From the NCBI RefSeq assembly GCF_024199845.1, contig NZ_JANADO010000001.1, positions 5,394,001 through 5,458,000 of the forward strand: 64,000 nucleotides of DNA. Direction: 5' to 3'. The notes below the pieces were generated by a model. That model was not told the origin of the DNA. It did no database searches and saw nothing but the letters and a program-made list of their open reading frames with translations. A program made the position numbers and the translations under genes. Source of the DNA: Bradyrhizobium sp. CCGB12 (lineage in GTDB: Bacteria; Pseudomonadota; Alphaproteobacteria; Rhizobiales; Xanthobacteraceae). Positions 38,598 through 48,428 of this stretch are shown one piece after another; position 1 is the stretch's first letter, and each line of letters opens with the position of its first letter.

Positions 38598-39485
38598 TCA
38601 CTTCATCTCGAATGAGGCTCTCGCTGCCTTGACGGAAGCGGTGAGAAAACGATGCACCTCCTGAACTCTCCTGGTCTCGTGTGAGTCGGGATGAGAAGTG
38701 AGCCAGTAATTCCGGACGAACCGCACATCGGGAAGAAGGCGGATCAATTCCGGATAGCGCTGTGCAGCATAATCGTGGAGAATTCCAATGCCATGTCCGC
38801 TTCGAACAGCTTCTAGTTGCGCAACAACACTCCCGCATTCGTATCGGCGCGACATCAAACGGCCAAGAGCAGATGCATAATCCAGCGCCCGGCTGTATAC
38901 GAAGTCTTCTACGTGGGTAACGAAGAGGCGGCCGGCAAGATCGGCCTGATCCTTGATGACGCCCTCGCGCGCAAGATATCTTTCGGAAGCGTAGACGCTG
39001 AGAGTGTAGCCAGTGAGCTTCGACAGGATCAGACGCCCCTGCTTCGGTCGATCCAAAGTGACTGCGATGTCTGCCTCCCTTCGAGACAGTGAGAACGTCC
39101 GCGGCAAGGGAACCAACTGGATCACGAGGCCTGGATGTCTCGCCGCCAACGCTCCCAAACGATCAGCAAGGAAATAGTTGCCGAGCCCATCGGGTGCACC
39201 CACTCGCACCGTGCCGGTAACTGCCTCCGCCGAACCGGCAATGCTCGATCCGACCTTGAGAAATTCGCTCTCCGCTCGCTCGGCAGCGGCAATCAAGGCC
39301 TCCCCCGCTGCCGTCAGCGTGCAGCCTGACGTGTGTCGTTCAAGTAGCGTGGCATTCAGGCTCCGCTCCAAAGCGGTGAGCTGGCGGGCCACCGTGGCGT
39401 GATTCAACTTCAGGCGCTTTGACGCTCTTAATATCTGCCCAGCGCGCGCGACCTCGAGAAATATGCGAACTCGTTCCCAGTCCAT
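38598..39485 (-). CDS. LysR-family transcriptional regulator of mmsA
   Basis: 295 residues from ATG 39485 ([20 protein letters not shown]); the frame is open to 39515 but this start matches the family. The winged HTH occupies residues 1-60 ([20 protein letters not shown]), the effector domain ~88-290 ([20 protein letters not shown] ...). It is divergent from mmsA with 98 bases between, containing a perfect GCAT-N4-ATGC palindrome suited to LysR binding. It probably controls methylmalonate-semialdehyde dehydrogenase expression in response to a valine, beta-alanine or inositol catabolite. Confidence 0.9.
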   Translation of the reverse strand: MDWERVRIFLEVARAGQILRASKRLKLNHATVARQLTALERSLNATLLERHTSGCTLTAAGEALIAAAERAESEFLKVGSSIAGSAEAVTGTVRVGAPDGLGNYFLADRLGALAARHPGLVIQLVPLPRTFSLSRREADIAVTLDRPKQGRLILSKLTGYTLSVYASERYLAREGVIKDQADLAGRLFVTHVEDFVYSRALDYASALGRLMSRRYECGSVVAQLEAVRSGHGIGILHDYAAQRYPELIRLLPDVRFVRNYWLTSHPDSHETRRVQEVHRFLTASVKAARASFEMK

Positions 39486-39531
39486 AACTACACTTTCTGC
39501 ACAACGGGACCGCAAATTCGGCGATTGTTAC

Positions 39532-39543
39532 GCATTTTTATGC
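39532..39543 (+). promoter_or_regulatory. Palindrome in the lysR-mmsA intergenic region
   Basis: GCAT-TTTT-ATGC at 39532-39543, extended imperfectly by flanking TTAC and CACTT. A symmetric AT-rich dyad between divergent lysR and target genes is the usual LysR operator location. Confidence 0.5.
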
Positions 39544-39583
39544 ACTTCATATTGTAGGCAATCAAGCTTGTGGGGGAGTACCT

Positions 39584-41083
39584 GTGACCGCGTCCATACC
39601 AAATTTCATCGACGGCGCATTGGTAGCGAGTCGAAGCACGCGCACATCACCCGTCTACAACCCAGCCACTGGAGTGCAGACAGGAACGCTGGGCCTAGCA
39701 TCGGCCCTCGACGTGAAATCGGCCGTGACCGCGGCTAGGAAAGCGTTTCCGATCTGGGCGAGCGCTCCTCCTCTTCGCCGTGCGCGGGTACTCAACCAAT
39801 TCCTGCGAATGATCGAAGGTCGGATCGACGAGCTCGCTCAGGTGATCTCCTCCGAGCATGGCAAAGTGTTCTCCGACGCGAAGGGCGAAATCCAGCGCGG
39901 CATGGAAGTGGTGGAGTTTGCGACCGGCGCGCCCCAACTTTTAAAGGGGGAAGTCACGGAAAACGTCGGCACACGCGTGGACAGTTATTCGCTGCGCCAG
40001 CCACTTGGCGTCGTGGCCGGAATCACGCCGTTCAACTTTCCGGCTATGGTGCCGATGTGGATGTTTCCGGTCGCTCTTGCCTGCGGAAACACTTTCATCC
40101 TCAAGCCGTCGGAGCGCGATCCATCCGCCCCGCTCCTGCTTGCGCAATGGCTAAAGGAAGCGGGGTTGCCTGACGGGGTCTTCAACGTCGTCCAGGGCGA
40201 CAAGGAGGCGGTGGACGCAATTCTCACTGAACCCGATATCGTCGCCGTCAGCTTCGTCGGCTCAACCCCTATTGCCCGCTACATTTACGAGGCGGCAACG
40301 CGGAATGGCAAGCGCTGCCAGGCGCTTGGGGGCGCCAAGAACCACATGATTGTGATGCCCGACGCCGATATGGATCAGGCGGTCGATGCGCTGATGGGCG
40401 CCGCATACGGCTCCGCCGGCGAGCGTTGTATGGCAATCTCGGTCGCTGTGCCCGTTGGGGACACGACGGCAGAAAGACTGATCGAAAAGCTGGCACCGAA
40501 GGTGCGTGCACTGAACATCGGACCAGGCACAGATCCCGACGCGGAGATGGGTCCGCTGGTCACAAAGCAGCATCTCGAAAAGGTTCGGGCTTATATTGAT
40601 GCCGGCGTCGAGGAAGGCGCAAAACTGGTCGTCGACGGACGCGACTTCCGACGTCAGGGATATGAAGGAGGATATTTCATCGGCGGAACTCTGTTCGACG
40701 ACGTCACGACCGACATGAAGATTTACAAAGAGGAAATCTTCGGGCCGGTGCTCGCAGTCGCCCGCGCCAAATCGTACGACGAGGCTGCCGAGATGATAAA
40801 CGAACACGAATTCGGCAACGGCACCGCGATCTTCACTAGAGACGGCGACGCGGCCCGCGAGTTTGCCCATCAGATTCAGGTTGGAATGGTCGGCATTAAT
40901 GTACCCATTCCCGTTCCGATGGCATTCCACTCGTTCGGCGGCTGGAAAGCTTCACTGTTCGGCGATCATCACATGCATGGTCCAGAAGGGGTTCGCTTCT
41001 ACACCAAGCTGAAAACTATAACGACCCGATGGCCGACGGGAATTCGCACCGGTGCGGAGTTCGTGATGCCGACCATGAGCTAA
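39584..41083 (+). CDS. mmsA: CoA-acylating methylmalonate-semialdehyde dehydrogenase
   Basis: 499 residues, standard for MmsA/IolA. Aldehyde dehydrogenase fold: NAD site [63 protein letters not shown], catalytic Cys in [15 protein letters not shown]-terminal EIFGPVLAV and [15 protein letters not shown]. The Arg in GERC and FNFP motif distinguish MmsA from other ALDHs. It converts methylmalonate or malonate semialdehyde plus CoA and NAD to propionyl- or acetyl-CoA with CO2 release, in valine, thymine, beta-alanine and myo-inositol catabolism. A good terminator follows. A monocistronic gene with its own regulator. Confidence 0.96.
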   Translation: MTASIPNFIDGALVASRSTRTSPVYNPATGVQTGTLGLASALDVKSAVTAARKAFPIWASAPPLRRARVLNQFLRMIEGRIDELAQVISSEHGKVFSDAKGEIQRGMEVVEFATGAPQLLKGEVTENVGTRVDSYSLRQPLGVVAGITPFNFPAMVPMWMFPVALACGNTFILKPSERDPSAPLLLAQWLKEAGLPDGVFNVVQGDKEAVDAILTEPDIVAVSFVGSTPIARYIYEAATRNGKRCQALGGAKNHMIVMPDADMDQAVDALMGAAYGSAGERCMAISVAVPVGDTTAERLIEKLAPKVRALNIGPGTDPDAEMGPLVTKQHLEKVRAYIDAGVEEGAKLVVDGRDFRRQGYEGGYFIGGTLFDDVTTDMKIYKEEIFGPVLAVARAKSYDEAAEMINEHEFGNGTAIFTRDGDAAREFAHQIQVGMVGINVPIPVPMAFHSFGGWKASLFGDHHMHGPEGVRFYTKLKTITTRWPTGIRTGAEFVMPTMS

Positions 41084-41163
41084 TGACCAGCGGCTCACCG
41101 CCACTTATTGCGCTTCGGCCGCTTCCCGGCCGGACAAGGAGAGAAATCAGGCTCTCTTTAGCT

Positions 41164-41196
41164 GCAGCCCCGCTTTCATGCGGGGCTGCCTTTTCC
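41164..41196 (+). terminator. Rho-independent terminator after mmsA
   Basis: Perfect 10-bp stem GCAGCCCCGC / GCGGGGCTGC with TTTCAT loop (41164-41189) followed by CTTTTCC, 80 bases past the mmsA stop. The T-tract is short but the stem is strong. Confidence 0.8.
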
Positions 41197-41600
41197 TTAA
41201 CGGATCAAGTCAACGAAGCGGATTTGATGTAAGCATCAGTGTCAATTCCACCAACGATCGTTCGCAAGACAGGAGTATTCAAGATTGGGTCGCTCGGGCA
41301 CGTCATTGGATCCCTCCCAAGCATGACGAAATTGGCGAGTTTGCCGACCTCGATGCCTCCAATCTTGTCTTCCATCTGAAGCTGATACGCCGCCCGAGAA
41401 AATGTTCAAGCCGCAGGGGCATTCGTACCTATACGCGGAACCGGGAAACTTCGGCCGCCTCTGCGCCAGGATGGTCCGAGACCTGAGAGGAGGACGGCGC
41501 TCGTACCGGGCCGAGCTTCGAAGGCGCGATCGCGGGCGCATCGAATTATCGGCGCGACCGAAAAAGCGGCCGTAAGCGGAAGCCGCCGTCTGGCTTGACT
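41197..41600. other. Debris before the PIN-domain relic
   Basis: About 400 bases; no identifiable gene. Short frames in all directions, probably decayed. Confidence 0.4.
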
Positions 41601-41870
41601 TCACACCGGTCCACGCATCGGATTGATGGTCTGGACACCGGCAAAGTCTTTCTCGTTGTCCGTTACCACGACGCAGTCGTTCGCACTGGCGACGGCGGCG
41701 ATAATGCACGTCGGGCTGGAGGGCACGATGAACGCCTTGTTCCTGAAGGACCTCGCGGACAAGACGCGGCGAGTCTGCATGGCCGCGCCGCGGACGGCAA
41801 GTCGGGCGGCGGGCTGTGCTTCGGTTATTAGGTCGCCAAGCAATTCGCGGGTGATGGCGAGCGATCCGAG
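41601..41870 (-). pseudogene. VapC/PIN-domain toxin, C-terminal relic
   Basis: Minus-strand codons give SLAITRELLGDLITEAQPAA at the upstream side and IIAAVASANDCVVVTDNEKD, FAGVQTINPMR at the C-terminus. The latter is the PIN-domain signature (A-x-A-xx-N-xx-xx-TxNxxDF) of VapC-type RNases. The N-terminal acidic residues are missing or out of frame and no vapB antitoxin is visible, so it is non-functional. It abuts the serine recombinase relic. Confidence 0.6.
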
Positions 41871-41871
41871 G

Positions 41872-42780
41872 TGACCGTACCATCAACGAGGCCGAATCGG
41901 CTGTCGTCCGCCGCATCTTCGCAGACTACCTCGCCGGCAAGTCCTCGCGCACGATCGCTTTCGAGCTGAACCGCGAAGGTGGGCCTGGACCGCAAGAGGC
42001 TAAAGGGGGGTCATCAACCGTTCACGGCAACCCAAAGCGCGGCGTTGGCATCCTCAACAACGAGATCTATGTGGGCCGCCCGTGTGGAATCGGCTCCGCT
42101 TCAAGGACCCGGATACTGGAAAGCGCGTTTCTCGTCTGAATCCTGAAACCCAATGGGTGATCCAGGAAGTCCCCGAGCTGCGCATTGTCGATCAGGAAAC
42201 ATGGGATGCAGTCAAGGCGCAACAGCAGGCGCTCGCCTACGAGTCGTCAGCGCCTGGCGAGAACAAGCTTTACGATTGCCGCCGGCCCAGATACCTTTTC
42301 GCCGGCCTCGTGAAGTGCGGCTGCCGCGGCGGCGGGTACACGATGATTTCGAAGGACCTGCTCGGCTGTGCAACCGCGCGCAACAAGGGAACGTGCACTA
42401 GAGTGGAGGAGCACGCGCGGGCTGAACTCGGCCCTCCTCGCGCTGCTATCAGCTCTCCTCGCGAGTTATGCTCTCCGAATCAGCTACAAGAAAAAATCCA
42501 GGCGAAAGCGCAGTTTTTGATCGGCGGAAAATCGGCTGAAGTCATTTCGGTCTATGAAATGTGCGAAGCGATGGGTTTGAAGGTTTTAAGGATGGATGCG
42601 AGGCGACGGATTTTCAAAGATTTCTTTGGGGGGGGGGTTGGCGCATCTCTGCGGCGAGTTGACTTGTCAGATCGTGAACCGCGAGAGGAAATGGGTGGTG
42701 GCGGCTTCTTAAGGTGTCCTCATACCTGCTCTTCATTTAGAAACTCCGGTGAGAAGCAGCGAGTGAATTTCTTGAAGTAG
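41872..42780 (+). pseudogene. Large serine recombinase, decayed
   Basis: In the plus direction one frame reads TINEAESAVVRRIFADYLAG, KSSRTIAFELNREGGPGP, HGNPKRGVGILNNEIYVGRP; a shift leads into WNRLRFKDPDTGKRVSRLNP, ETQWVIQEVPELRIVDQETW, RPRYLFAGLVKCGCRGGGYT with the zinc-ribbon CxC and later GTC. This is the Recombinase/zinc-ribbon part of resolvase-type large serine recombinases. The N-terminal catalytic domain with the Ser is missing, and the C-terminal tail is degenerate, including a run of ten G at 42628-42637. Confidence 0.8.
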
Positions 42781-42889
42781 GCGGCCCGCGTCGCAGCAGC
42801 CCCTGTGTGGACGGAAGTTGCGCTAGGGACACGCTCCGATTAAGCTCTCCGGCACTCTATAGGAAAGGTAGTGACCGGGGGCGGGCGCT

Positions 42890-43693
42890 GTGACCGATCC
42901 AATTGTAAAGTCGACAAGCATAGTCTCTCGAACGAACCTCGCGGCTGCTGCTCGGCTCATGGTCCGCTCGATATTTTTTCTGCTGCCACTCATTTTCACA
43001 TGGCTAAAGCTTCGCAACTTATCTTCAGCCGACATCGCACAGCTAATCACTGATGCGTCTGCCAGCGACGTTATCTGGAAGACCGCTCTGATCATCTATT
43101 TCTTCGCGTGGGTGTGGGGCACGCTCTGGGATGTTGGATTGCAGGAGCGGGTTTATCTGGAGGCCCCGAATAAAGGCAGGATGCCTTGGCAGGCGATTGG
43201 GTTCGCGGCCGCCATCTCTGTTTTCGGTGCCGTCCTGGTGTGGGTGGACACATTCGTTCAGTTCGTTGGCGCCCTGGCGCTGTTTACGGCTGTCGATCAC
43301 GCCGCATGGCGTTACCTGGTGGGCTTTCTCCAGCCGATGATTCAAAGAGCACGTGAAGGATACGCGGGGGACGCAATTGGGTTGGAGCAGCTGCATTTGG
43401 TCGAGAACCAAGTGTGCGGCGGTTGGAAATGGTGGCGTGGGCTGGTGGGGGTTATTGGGATTTTTGTCATGTTGGCGCTCGCTCTCGTGATGTCGCCAGA
43501 AACCTCCATTGAGGTTGGCCGAATGGAGCTTCCTTGGGGTTTCGTCCAGGCGGCGAGCATTCTCGTATGGGTTTTGCTCATGGAGATTTGGCATTGGTAC
43601 GTTCGCATTGTAACGAGGGTTGCTGTTGATACGTTGGAGCATCTGCGCGACAAATATAGGCTCGCCGCTCTTTCGCTTGGGCCTTCGGTATGA
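42890..43693 (+). CDS. Multi-span membrane protein of unknown function
   Basis: 267 residues with about five to six hydrophobic spans: ~27-42 (RSIFFLLPLIFTWLKL), ~62-84 (VIWKTALIIYFFAWVWGTLW), ~100-138 (AIGFAAAISVFGAVLVW and FVGALALFTAVDH), ~186-206 (LVGVIGIFVMLALALVM), ~222-245 (FVQAASILVWVLLMEIWHWY). Charged cytosolic loops include YLEAPNKGRMPWQ and the acidic REGYAGDAIGLEQL. No transporter, kinase or protease signature is seen. The stop codon overlaps the start of the Gly-rich gene that follows (ATGA), implying a functional pair. Its intact state contrasts with debris on both sides. Confidence 0.7.
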   Translation: MTDPIVKSTSIVSRTNLAAAARLMVRSIFFLLPLIFTWLKLRNLSSADIAQLITDASASDVIWKTALIIYFFAWVWGTLWDVGLQERVYLEAPNKGRMPWQAIGFAAAISVFGAVLVWVDTFVQFVGALALFTAVDHAAWRYLVGFLQPMIQRAREGYAGDAIGLEQLHLVENQVCGGWKWWRGLVGVIGIFVMLALALVMSPETSIEVGRMELPWGFVQAASILVWVLLMEIWHWYVRIVTRVAVDTLEHLRDKYRLAALSLGPSV

Positions 43694-43941
43694 CCGCGGC
43701 TCGCGTGATTGCGGAGAAGCTCCTCGATGACAAAGTAAAAGAGATACCGCCCGGCATTCTGAATCTCGCCGTTCTTGTGCGCGGACTTGATGGAGGCGTA
43801 GGCGGCCGGGGTGGGGTCGGTGGCCGAGGTGGAGCGCCGGTTACTCCCGGAAGCGGCGGCTCCGGCGCGGGAAGGAATGGATGGCGCGGGCCCTCGGGTC
43901 CCCGCTCGCCGGGACTATCCAAACCCTCCGAATCTCGGTAG
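43690..43941 (+). CDS. Small Gly-rich protein coupled to the membrane protein
   Basis: 83 residues. A helical leader MTAARVIAEKLLDDKVKEIP is followed by a short hydrophobic strand GILNLAVLVRGL and then a disordered Gly/Arg/Pro-rich tail with two GGVGGRGG repeats and GPSGPRSPG. Start ATG 43690 overlaps the stop of the membrane protein by four bases. The reading frame may be shortened by a downstream indel, since an alternative frame continues with a similar PxPPNLGSGTNGPDGP composition to about 43980. Function unknown. Confidence 0.5.
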   Translation: MTAARVIAEKLLDDKVKEIPPGILNLAVLVRGLDGGVGGRGGVGGRGGAPVTPGSGGSGAGRNGWRGPSGPRSPGLSKPSESR

Positions 43942-44109
43942 CGGCACAAACGGACCCGATGGGCCATGGGCAAGATGTCTGTCATCCCTGTCAAGAATCT
44001 CGATCCTTATTTCTGAGACGCAATACGACGACGCGCGCATGTGGTGCGCAAAATTTCGGACACAACAGAGCCGGGCCGCCTGCGCGGCCCGGCCTACTCG
44101 CCAGAGTCG

Positions 44110-44310
44110 ATTATGCGTCCAGCTGGCTCCGACACGTGTTGCGACATCCGCCGCACCTGCGGCAGCCAGCCCCTTGTCGGCCAGCAACCTATCGGCGCCC
44201 TCGGCCATCGCGGGCTTCTTCAAATACGCCAGTTGTGCCGCGGCTTCCTCGACACGCCTTGGCAATCCAAATACCTGCCCCTTACGCGCGCAGGCCCGGA
44301 CGAAGGATCG
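44110..44310 (-). pseudogene. ParB-family protein, C-terminal fragment
   Basis: The minus strand encodes FGLPRRVEEAAAQLAYLKKP, AMAEGADRLLADKG, and one frame over WLPQVRRMSQ, which matches the conserved C-terminal tail of ParB/Srx-like proteins widespread on rhizobial islands and plasmids. The ParB N-terminal nuclease/DNA-binding domain is absent. It is a relic of a larger accessory gene. Confidence 0.5.
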
Positions 44311-44638
44311 ACCGCCAGGCACGAACAAAGGAACGCGCGAAGTGAGGAGCTATCGATGACGTAAGATACATTACCCGCCGAGGTCTGCGAGAGGATGAGA
44401 CGGCGATGAAGGATCGGTCTTCCCGGCGCATGCGAACACCGGTGACCCAAATGGCCCGTCCCAGGCCTGTCCGCTAACCAGATCGCATTGCGCGCTGATA
44501 TCCATGATGGCCCGGAGCACTGCGCTCCAAGCAGAGGCCGGATACATCGATGCACGACCGCATCTACCGGATCGTCGAACTCTTCTTGCACCGCACGGTC
44601 GAAACCGTACTTGGGTCATTTTCGCCGGGCGCAGGGTG
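44311..44638. other. Spacer between relics, nothing recognised
   Basis: About 330 bases of presumably decayed sequence; shadow frames only. Confidence 0.35.
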
Positions 44639-44859
44639 TCACCATTCGGTTGACCAACGGAATTTTTCCGCATTCTCCGCGGCAACTGCTAGGGCCTGAG
44701 AGAGCTTGAGCGCCTGATCGGCCGTTACCTGAAAATGAACGTCCACAACGCTCACGATAGCGACGGTGATCTCGTCCTCGATCTGCTCAACTATGATCGC
44801 AGCCGACCCGTCGGTTTCGATCTCTGCGATACGCCTAGGTCGTCAGGGTCCTTTGCCAT
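44639..44859 (-). pseudogene. Small conserved hypothetical protein, one-base deletion
   Basis: ATG 44859 reads MAKDPDDL, then the frame must shift near the CTAGG at 44835-44840, after which RIAEIETDGSAAIIVEQIED, EITVAIVSVVDVHFQVTADQ, ALKLSQALAVAAENAEKF continue to a TGA at 44639. The span (221 bases) is one base short of whole codons, so a single deletion explains it. The repaired protein would be about 73 residues, a beta-then-helix miniature fold, unknown function. Confidence 0.55.
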
Positions 44860-46508
44860 TGCTACACTCTCCATGCGCCCCCCGGCACTGGTATAATGGA
44901 GGTCCCGTCTTAGGTCGCTACGAAATTTTCTGGGCACGGAAAGAGCTCGCGGGCTGGAATGCTCGGGCACTGCACCTGACTCTGATCATCCAAAAAAGGC
45001 CGCCATATAGCGGATTGCGACGAAAGTCCCAACGACAACCGCTGCCGTGATAGCGACTGAAAATCCGACTCGAGCCAAGAACTGGCCAGGGCTAAGTCCG
45101 TCCCATGAACTCATTTTCTTGCTTTGCTTTGCATCAGACAAGCAGCCTTTACGCTGACCGTTCACCAGTCTCGTGACAATGATCCTATCGGTCTCTCCAT
45201 GGGTCGTAGCATGCGTCTAGCGCCTCAGCTGTCGACGCCGCTTGGATGAACCATACGGAATCCAGGCCCTCATCTTTGATGTGATGTAGCGTTAAACAAG
45301 ATCATCAGATTCTATCGAGCCTGCGCGTAATTCGCCTTATGTTTGTTCAAATTCCAGTGACCAAATACACAGGAATTACTGAACTCCATAATTCACGTAA
45401 GCACGCTCAGAATGATCATATCGCACGCGCACTGCGCGTAGTCGGCGAAATCTCGGTTGCCCCCGCTGTGAATCATCGCGCGTGTTGAGGAACGCGCCGG
45501 AAATCCGGCTTCAGCACAGTTCCGGTAGCATCGTCGCCGATGCGCGGTTCACCCACGGCGGAGGGCGTTGTGGCGGTGCTGCCGTCAGGGCGAGCGCCGG
45601 CCTTTCCAGCCAATATCGCCGGCGGCTCGTGCTAGCATTTGAAATTCCGGCGGCAATTTCGTCAGACGGCCAGCGCCATCTAGATTGCGGGTTCTGTCGG
45701 GAGCAGCAACGTCGTGGTAACGGCTCAATGTTACCCGCTTGAGTTCTCGTGCCGCACTAAGTTTACGGCCACCAGCCATCTTCCTGTTTCCCGGTGCAGC
45801 GGGCCTAAGATCGATGACCCCGCCGGTTTGCAGCGGGCTTGCGCGCCTTATTGATACCCACTGTTAGGCTCCCCGACAGGTCCGTCGTTAGCTTTTTCCG
45901 CGTGTTGAGAACCTTTAACTTGGGAGCGTCCTAGCACTGGCCCGGGGGCAGCAGGCCATTGGTGGAGGACAAGCAAGAATGGGCTTGACCAAGGCAAGAG
46001 CCAGGGACACCGCGTCGACTTCGTCCGCATGTCAAATTCGTCGCTTTGGCGGATCGCCTGAAGCGCCCACAAGTCGCGATCGTCGATGCGCCGAAGCGCC
46101 TCGGCGCGAATGTCGGTGGCCTGCCGAAGTGTCGAGGAGGCGATCAATTTGCGCCTGCTTGAGCCTGTGTCGGCACTCCTCCTCCTGCCTCACCTCCGGG
46201 TTTCCGCCGCAGCTAGCCTTACGGTCCCAGCGCTGCGTGTCGAGGATCGCCCCCTGCACTGTGCCCTTTTTCTCCAGTATCGAAGTCATCTTCAGAACAG
46301 CCCCAATAAACGGCTGCATCCTCTTTCGCGAGCCGACGCGGGAAATCGATCGAGGCTATGCTGATCCCACCCCATGCCGCCCGATCAGACTCGCGCAGTG
46401 CCACTCGCCTTAACGGAGGCCGCCCATGCCACGTGACACGCAGACCCCATGCCGCACTTCCAACGCTGTCGTTTCCGGGCCGCCGCCGCTGGCACGCATG
46501 CTCCGCAC
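44860..46508. other. 1.6-kb debris region
   Basis: No intact gene. Around 45900-46320 the minus strand shows pieces such as CRHRLKQAQIDRLLDTSAGH and, in another frame, SSTLRQATDIRAEALRRIDD then RDLWALQAIRQ, which resemble the C-terminus of an accessory helical protein of unknown function seen in rhizobia. Otherwise unreadable. Confidence 0.4.
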
Positions 46509-46524
46509 TGGCACTTGTTTTGCT
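46509..46524 (+). promoter_or_regulatory. Canonical sigma-54 (-24/-12) promoter
   Basis: TGGCAC-TTGTT-TTGCT matches the RpoN consensus TGGCAC-N5-TTGCW at every conserved position, with GG and GC spaced exactly ten bases. The predicted start of transcription is near 46535 and the next ATG is 46569. A NifA upstream site (TGT-N10-ACA) was sought in the 250 bases upstream and not found. Confidence 0.75.
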
Positions 46525-46568
46525 GATGAGACGGTGGACCGACCATTAACATTGAAACGTGTGCCGCA

Positions 46569-46778
46569 ATGAAATCCATGGTGTTTCAAAAAAATGCGGC
46601 TGGCATTGGTGTCAGATACGCACCTCCGTTCTCACTGGGCCGTCTGCTGACACGGCGAAAAACCCTCCGGCTGCGCCGCAAGCTGCCCTCCTGGACGGGC
46701 CTTGCGCTACTGGTGCTCGTCGGGGACATCCTGATGGCAGTGTTCGCCTGGGTCACCGCGAGCTTCGTCCTGAACTGA
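46569..46778 (+). CDS. Small RpoN-promoted membrane protein
   Basis: 69 residues. The N-terminal half is basic (FSLGRLLTRRKTLRLRRKLP), the C-terminal half is a single hydrophobic span (SWTGLALLVLVGDILMAVFA WVTASFV). The start lies 45 bases after the -12 element of a perfect sigma-54 promoter, a spacing expected for a short leader. Similar short proteins with FSLGRLLTRRR...LPSW...LALLVLxGD recur in rhizobia from memory. With RpoN control it may be expressed under nitrogen limitation or in bacteroids. Function unknown. Its 3' end overlaps a converging relic by 72 bases. Confidence 0.6.
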   Translation: MKSMVFQKNAAGIGVRYAPPFSLGRLLTRRKTLRLRRKLPSWTGLALLVLVGDILMAVFAWVTASFVLN

Positions 46779-47011
46779 GATGTCTCCCTTATGCAGACGA
46801 AACGCTGCCAGAAGGTAGGCGAGCTGGCCGACGACGAGGCATCCGATGACCACCGAAACGCCAGCGCAGAAGCCAAGGCCGTAGACCTGAAGAACGATCG
46901 CGGCGAGGACCGCGATCGTCGAGGACACTAGCACCAAGGCCCAGACTGAAAGAACAGACCCGTCGCCAGTCCGATGATCGCGCTCCCTAGCAGGGCTAGG
47001 ATAATCGTCAC
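46707..47011 (-). pseudogene. Small membrane protein, one-base deletion
   Basis: From a GTG at 47011 the frame reads TIILALLGSAIIGLATGLFF and then hits a stop; shifting one base near 46945-46950 gives SVWALVLVSSTIAVLAAIVL, QVYGLGFCAGVSVVIGCLVV, GQLAYLLAAFRLHKGD. The restored ~100-residue protein would have three to four membrane spans, as in a family of small rhizobial inner-membrane proteins. The span of 305 bases is one short of whole codons, so one deletion suffices. The last 25 codons are antisense to the RpoN-promoted gene. Confidence 0.6.
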
Positions 47012-47491
47012 ATTTCACTTCCAGTTTGAGTGCGAGCCGCACTGCAATCCCTCATCTGGATCGTTCTAACAAGAATGGCGTTGTCCGGCGCGCCGACAGA
47101 GCGGTGTTAGTGTTAACCTCGATAATGTCCTTTAAATCGATGCGGGCTAGACCTGTTCTGCGGGGCTCGTCTCGAAAACACCTCGACCGGACTTACCGCG
47201 GCGGACGGCAAGAGCACGGGATATGAACAACCGCCGCCATCCTGCAATGGCACGTGAGCTAAGACAGTTTCATCTACGTTGTCTTCCCACAACTTTCGAG
47301 GCTCGGGGCTATGAAATCTTATCTGAACCAAAAGGTCTGGCGGTGACCACCGACCGCCCCTTTGCCCACGGAAGCCGCCGCCCGCAAGCTGGTCGATATC
47401 GATTCGTCGCTCAGTGTTAGGCACCGTCGTTGCTAGCCGACAGGCACTTTTAGCTTGGTCAAGGCGCAAAAACGCAACTAGCGCATTCACT
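47012..47491. other. Spacer, nothing recognised
   Basis: Shadow frames on both strands up to 130 codons, without family resemblance. Confidence 0.35.
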
Positions 47492-47590
47492 TCAAGCGAA
47501 CACAAAGGCGAGCAGGCTCGAGCAGAGCATCACCAAGCCGACCGCGGTCAGTGTCAGGAAGCTGTCGGAGACAAAGTCACGATTGTGCAT
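47492..47590 (-). CDS. Possible 32-residue membrane peptide
   Basis: ATG 47590, preceded by a GGGGG tract four bases away, encodes MHNRDFVSDSFLTLTAVGLV followed by MLCSSLLAFVFA: a short polar start and one hydrophobic helix. The frame is open further upstream but the extension is Arg/Gly-rich shadow-like. Plausible small membrane protein; weak evidence. Confidence 0.35.
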   Translation of the reverse strand: MHNRDFVSDSFLTLTAVGLVMLCSSLLAFVFA

Positions 47591-48428
47591 GAAACCCCCA
47601 CGATTGCTCCGCAGGAGCGGGGGCAGCCCCGCCTTGGCGCAACAGCCCCGCCACCGCATCAAGCGCCTTTTGCCGCGAGCGCCCCTACTTAGGTCTCGGG
47701 AATGGGACACCGGCTACCGGGATGAGGATATTGTTGTGCCTACCCATTACCTCTATGGCCTTGTCGATATTAGACCTGCCTTTGCGCTCGTATCGTGCGC
47801 TTCTTGCGTTGAAGCCGCAGAATTGCTTCGTTCTATCGGACATGGTGCTGGAAAGCGGCGAGATGTCGCGCACAAGCTGCGTTAGGCCTAGGTCAGTACG
47901 CAACGTAGAGAACTATGCCCCGCGTTTGCGGAGATAGAGGACACGGGGGCCGGCCAGCCCTCGGCTCCGCCTTAGCCGCCGCCAAATAATGAATTCGGCT
48001 ACCCCATGCCGCACCGGACGCGGCGAACTTCAAGAATTTATCTTTTCTCAAACGTTTGCCCTGACCTTTCAGCACTGCGGGCAACGTCAGAACCAGTCCT
48101 GCGGGGGCTTTCACAATTCCATCGGGCTCGTTGCTGGAAAGCTGGCTGGCCATCTCGCCAAGCATTCGACTTGATTGTCGCCGGAACTGAGGTCGCAGAA
48201 ATCCCGCCGAGCCTCGAGTTATTGCTCATGCGAGGCCTGATCGCGGCCATCTCCGTACACTGTCCCGTCGACAGCGTGCAGGACTTTCTCATCCCTGTCG
48301 GCCTTCTCACTTTCGACAAGCCGGTGGTTCAGCGGATCCAGAATGTTCTGCAGGAGTACAGTCGGTACTACACAGCAACTGACAACGGCATGAATCTATC
48401 GGACTTGCTCGACCAAACCATTGGCTGA
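47591..48428. other. Gene-poor stretch with an unidentified plus-strand tail
   Basis: The plus-strand frame from about 48177 to 48428 (EIPPSLELLLMRGLIAAISV, LIPVGLLTFDKPVVQRIQNV, LQEYSRYYTATDNGMN) looks protein-like, but its upstream part does not and no family is recognised. It might be the 3' end of a lost gene. Confidence 0.35.

Noticed and set aside
40262..40930. 222-codon minus-strand frame within mmsA
   Set aside because: Shadow of mmsA, which has every catalytic motif.
41242..41916. 224-codon minus-strand frame over the PIN relic
   Set aside because: Arg-rich frame out of phase with the readable PIN-domain residues; the PIN fragment is the better explanation.
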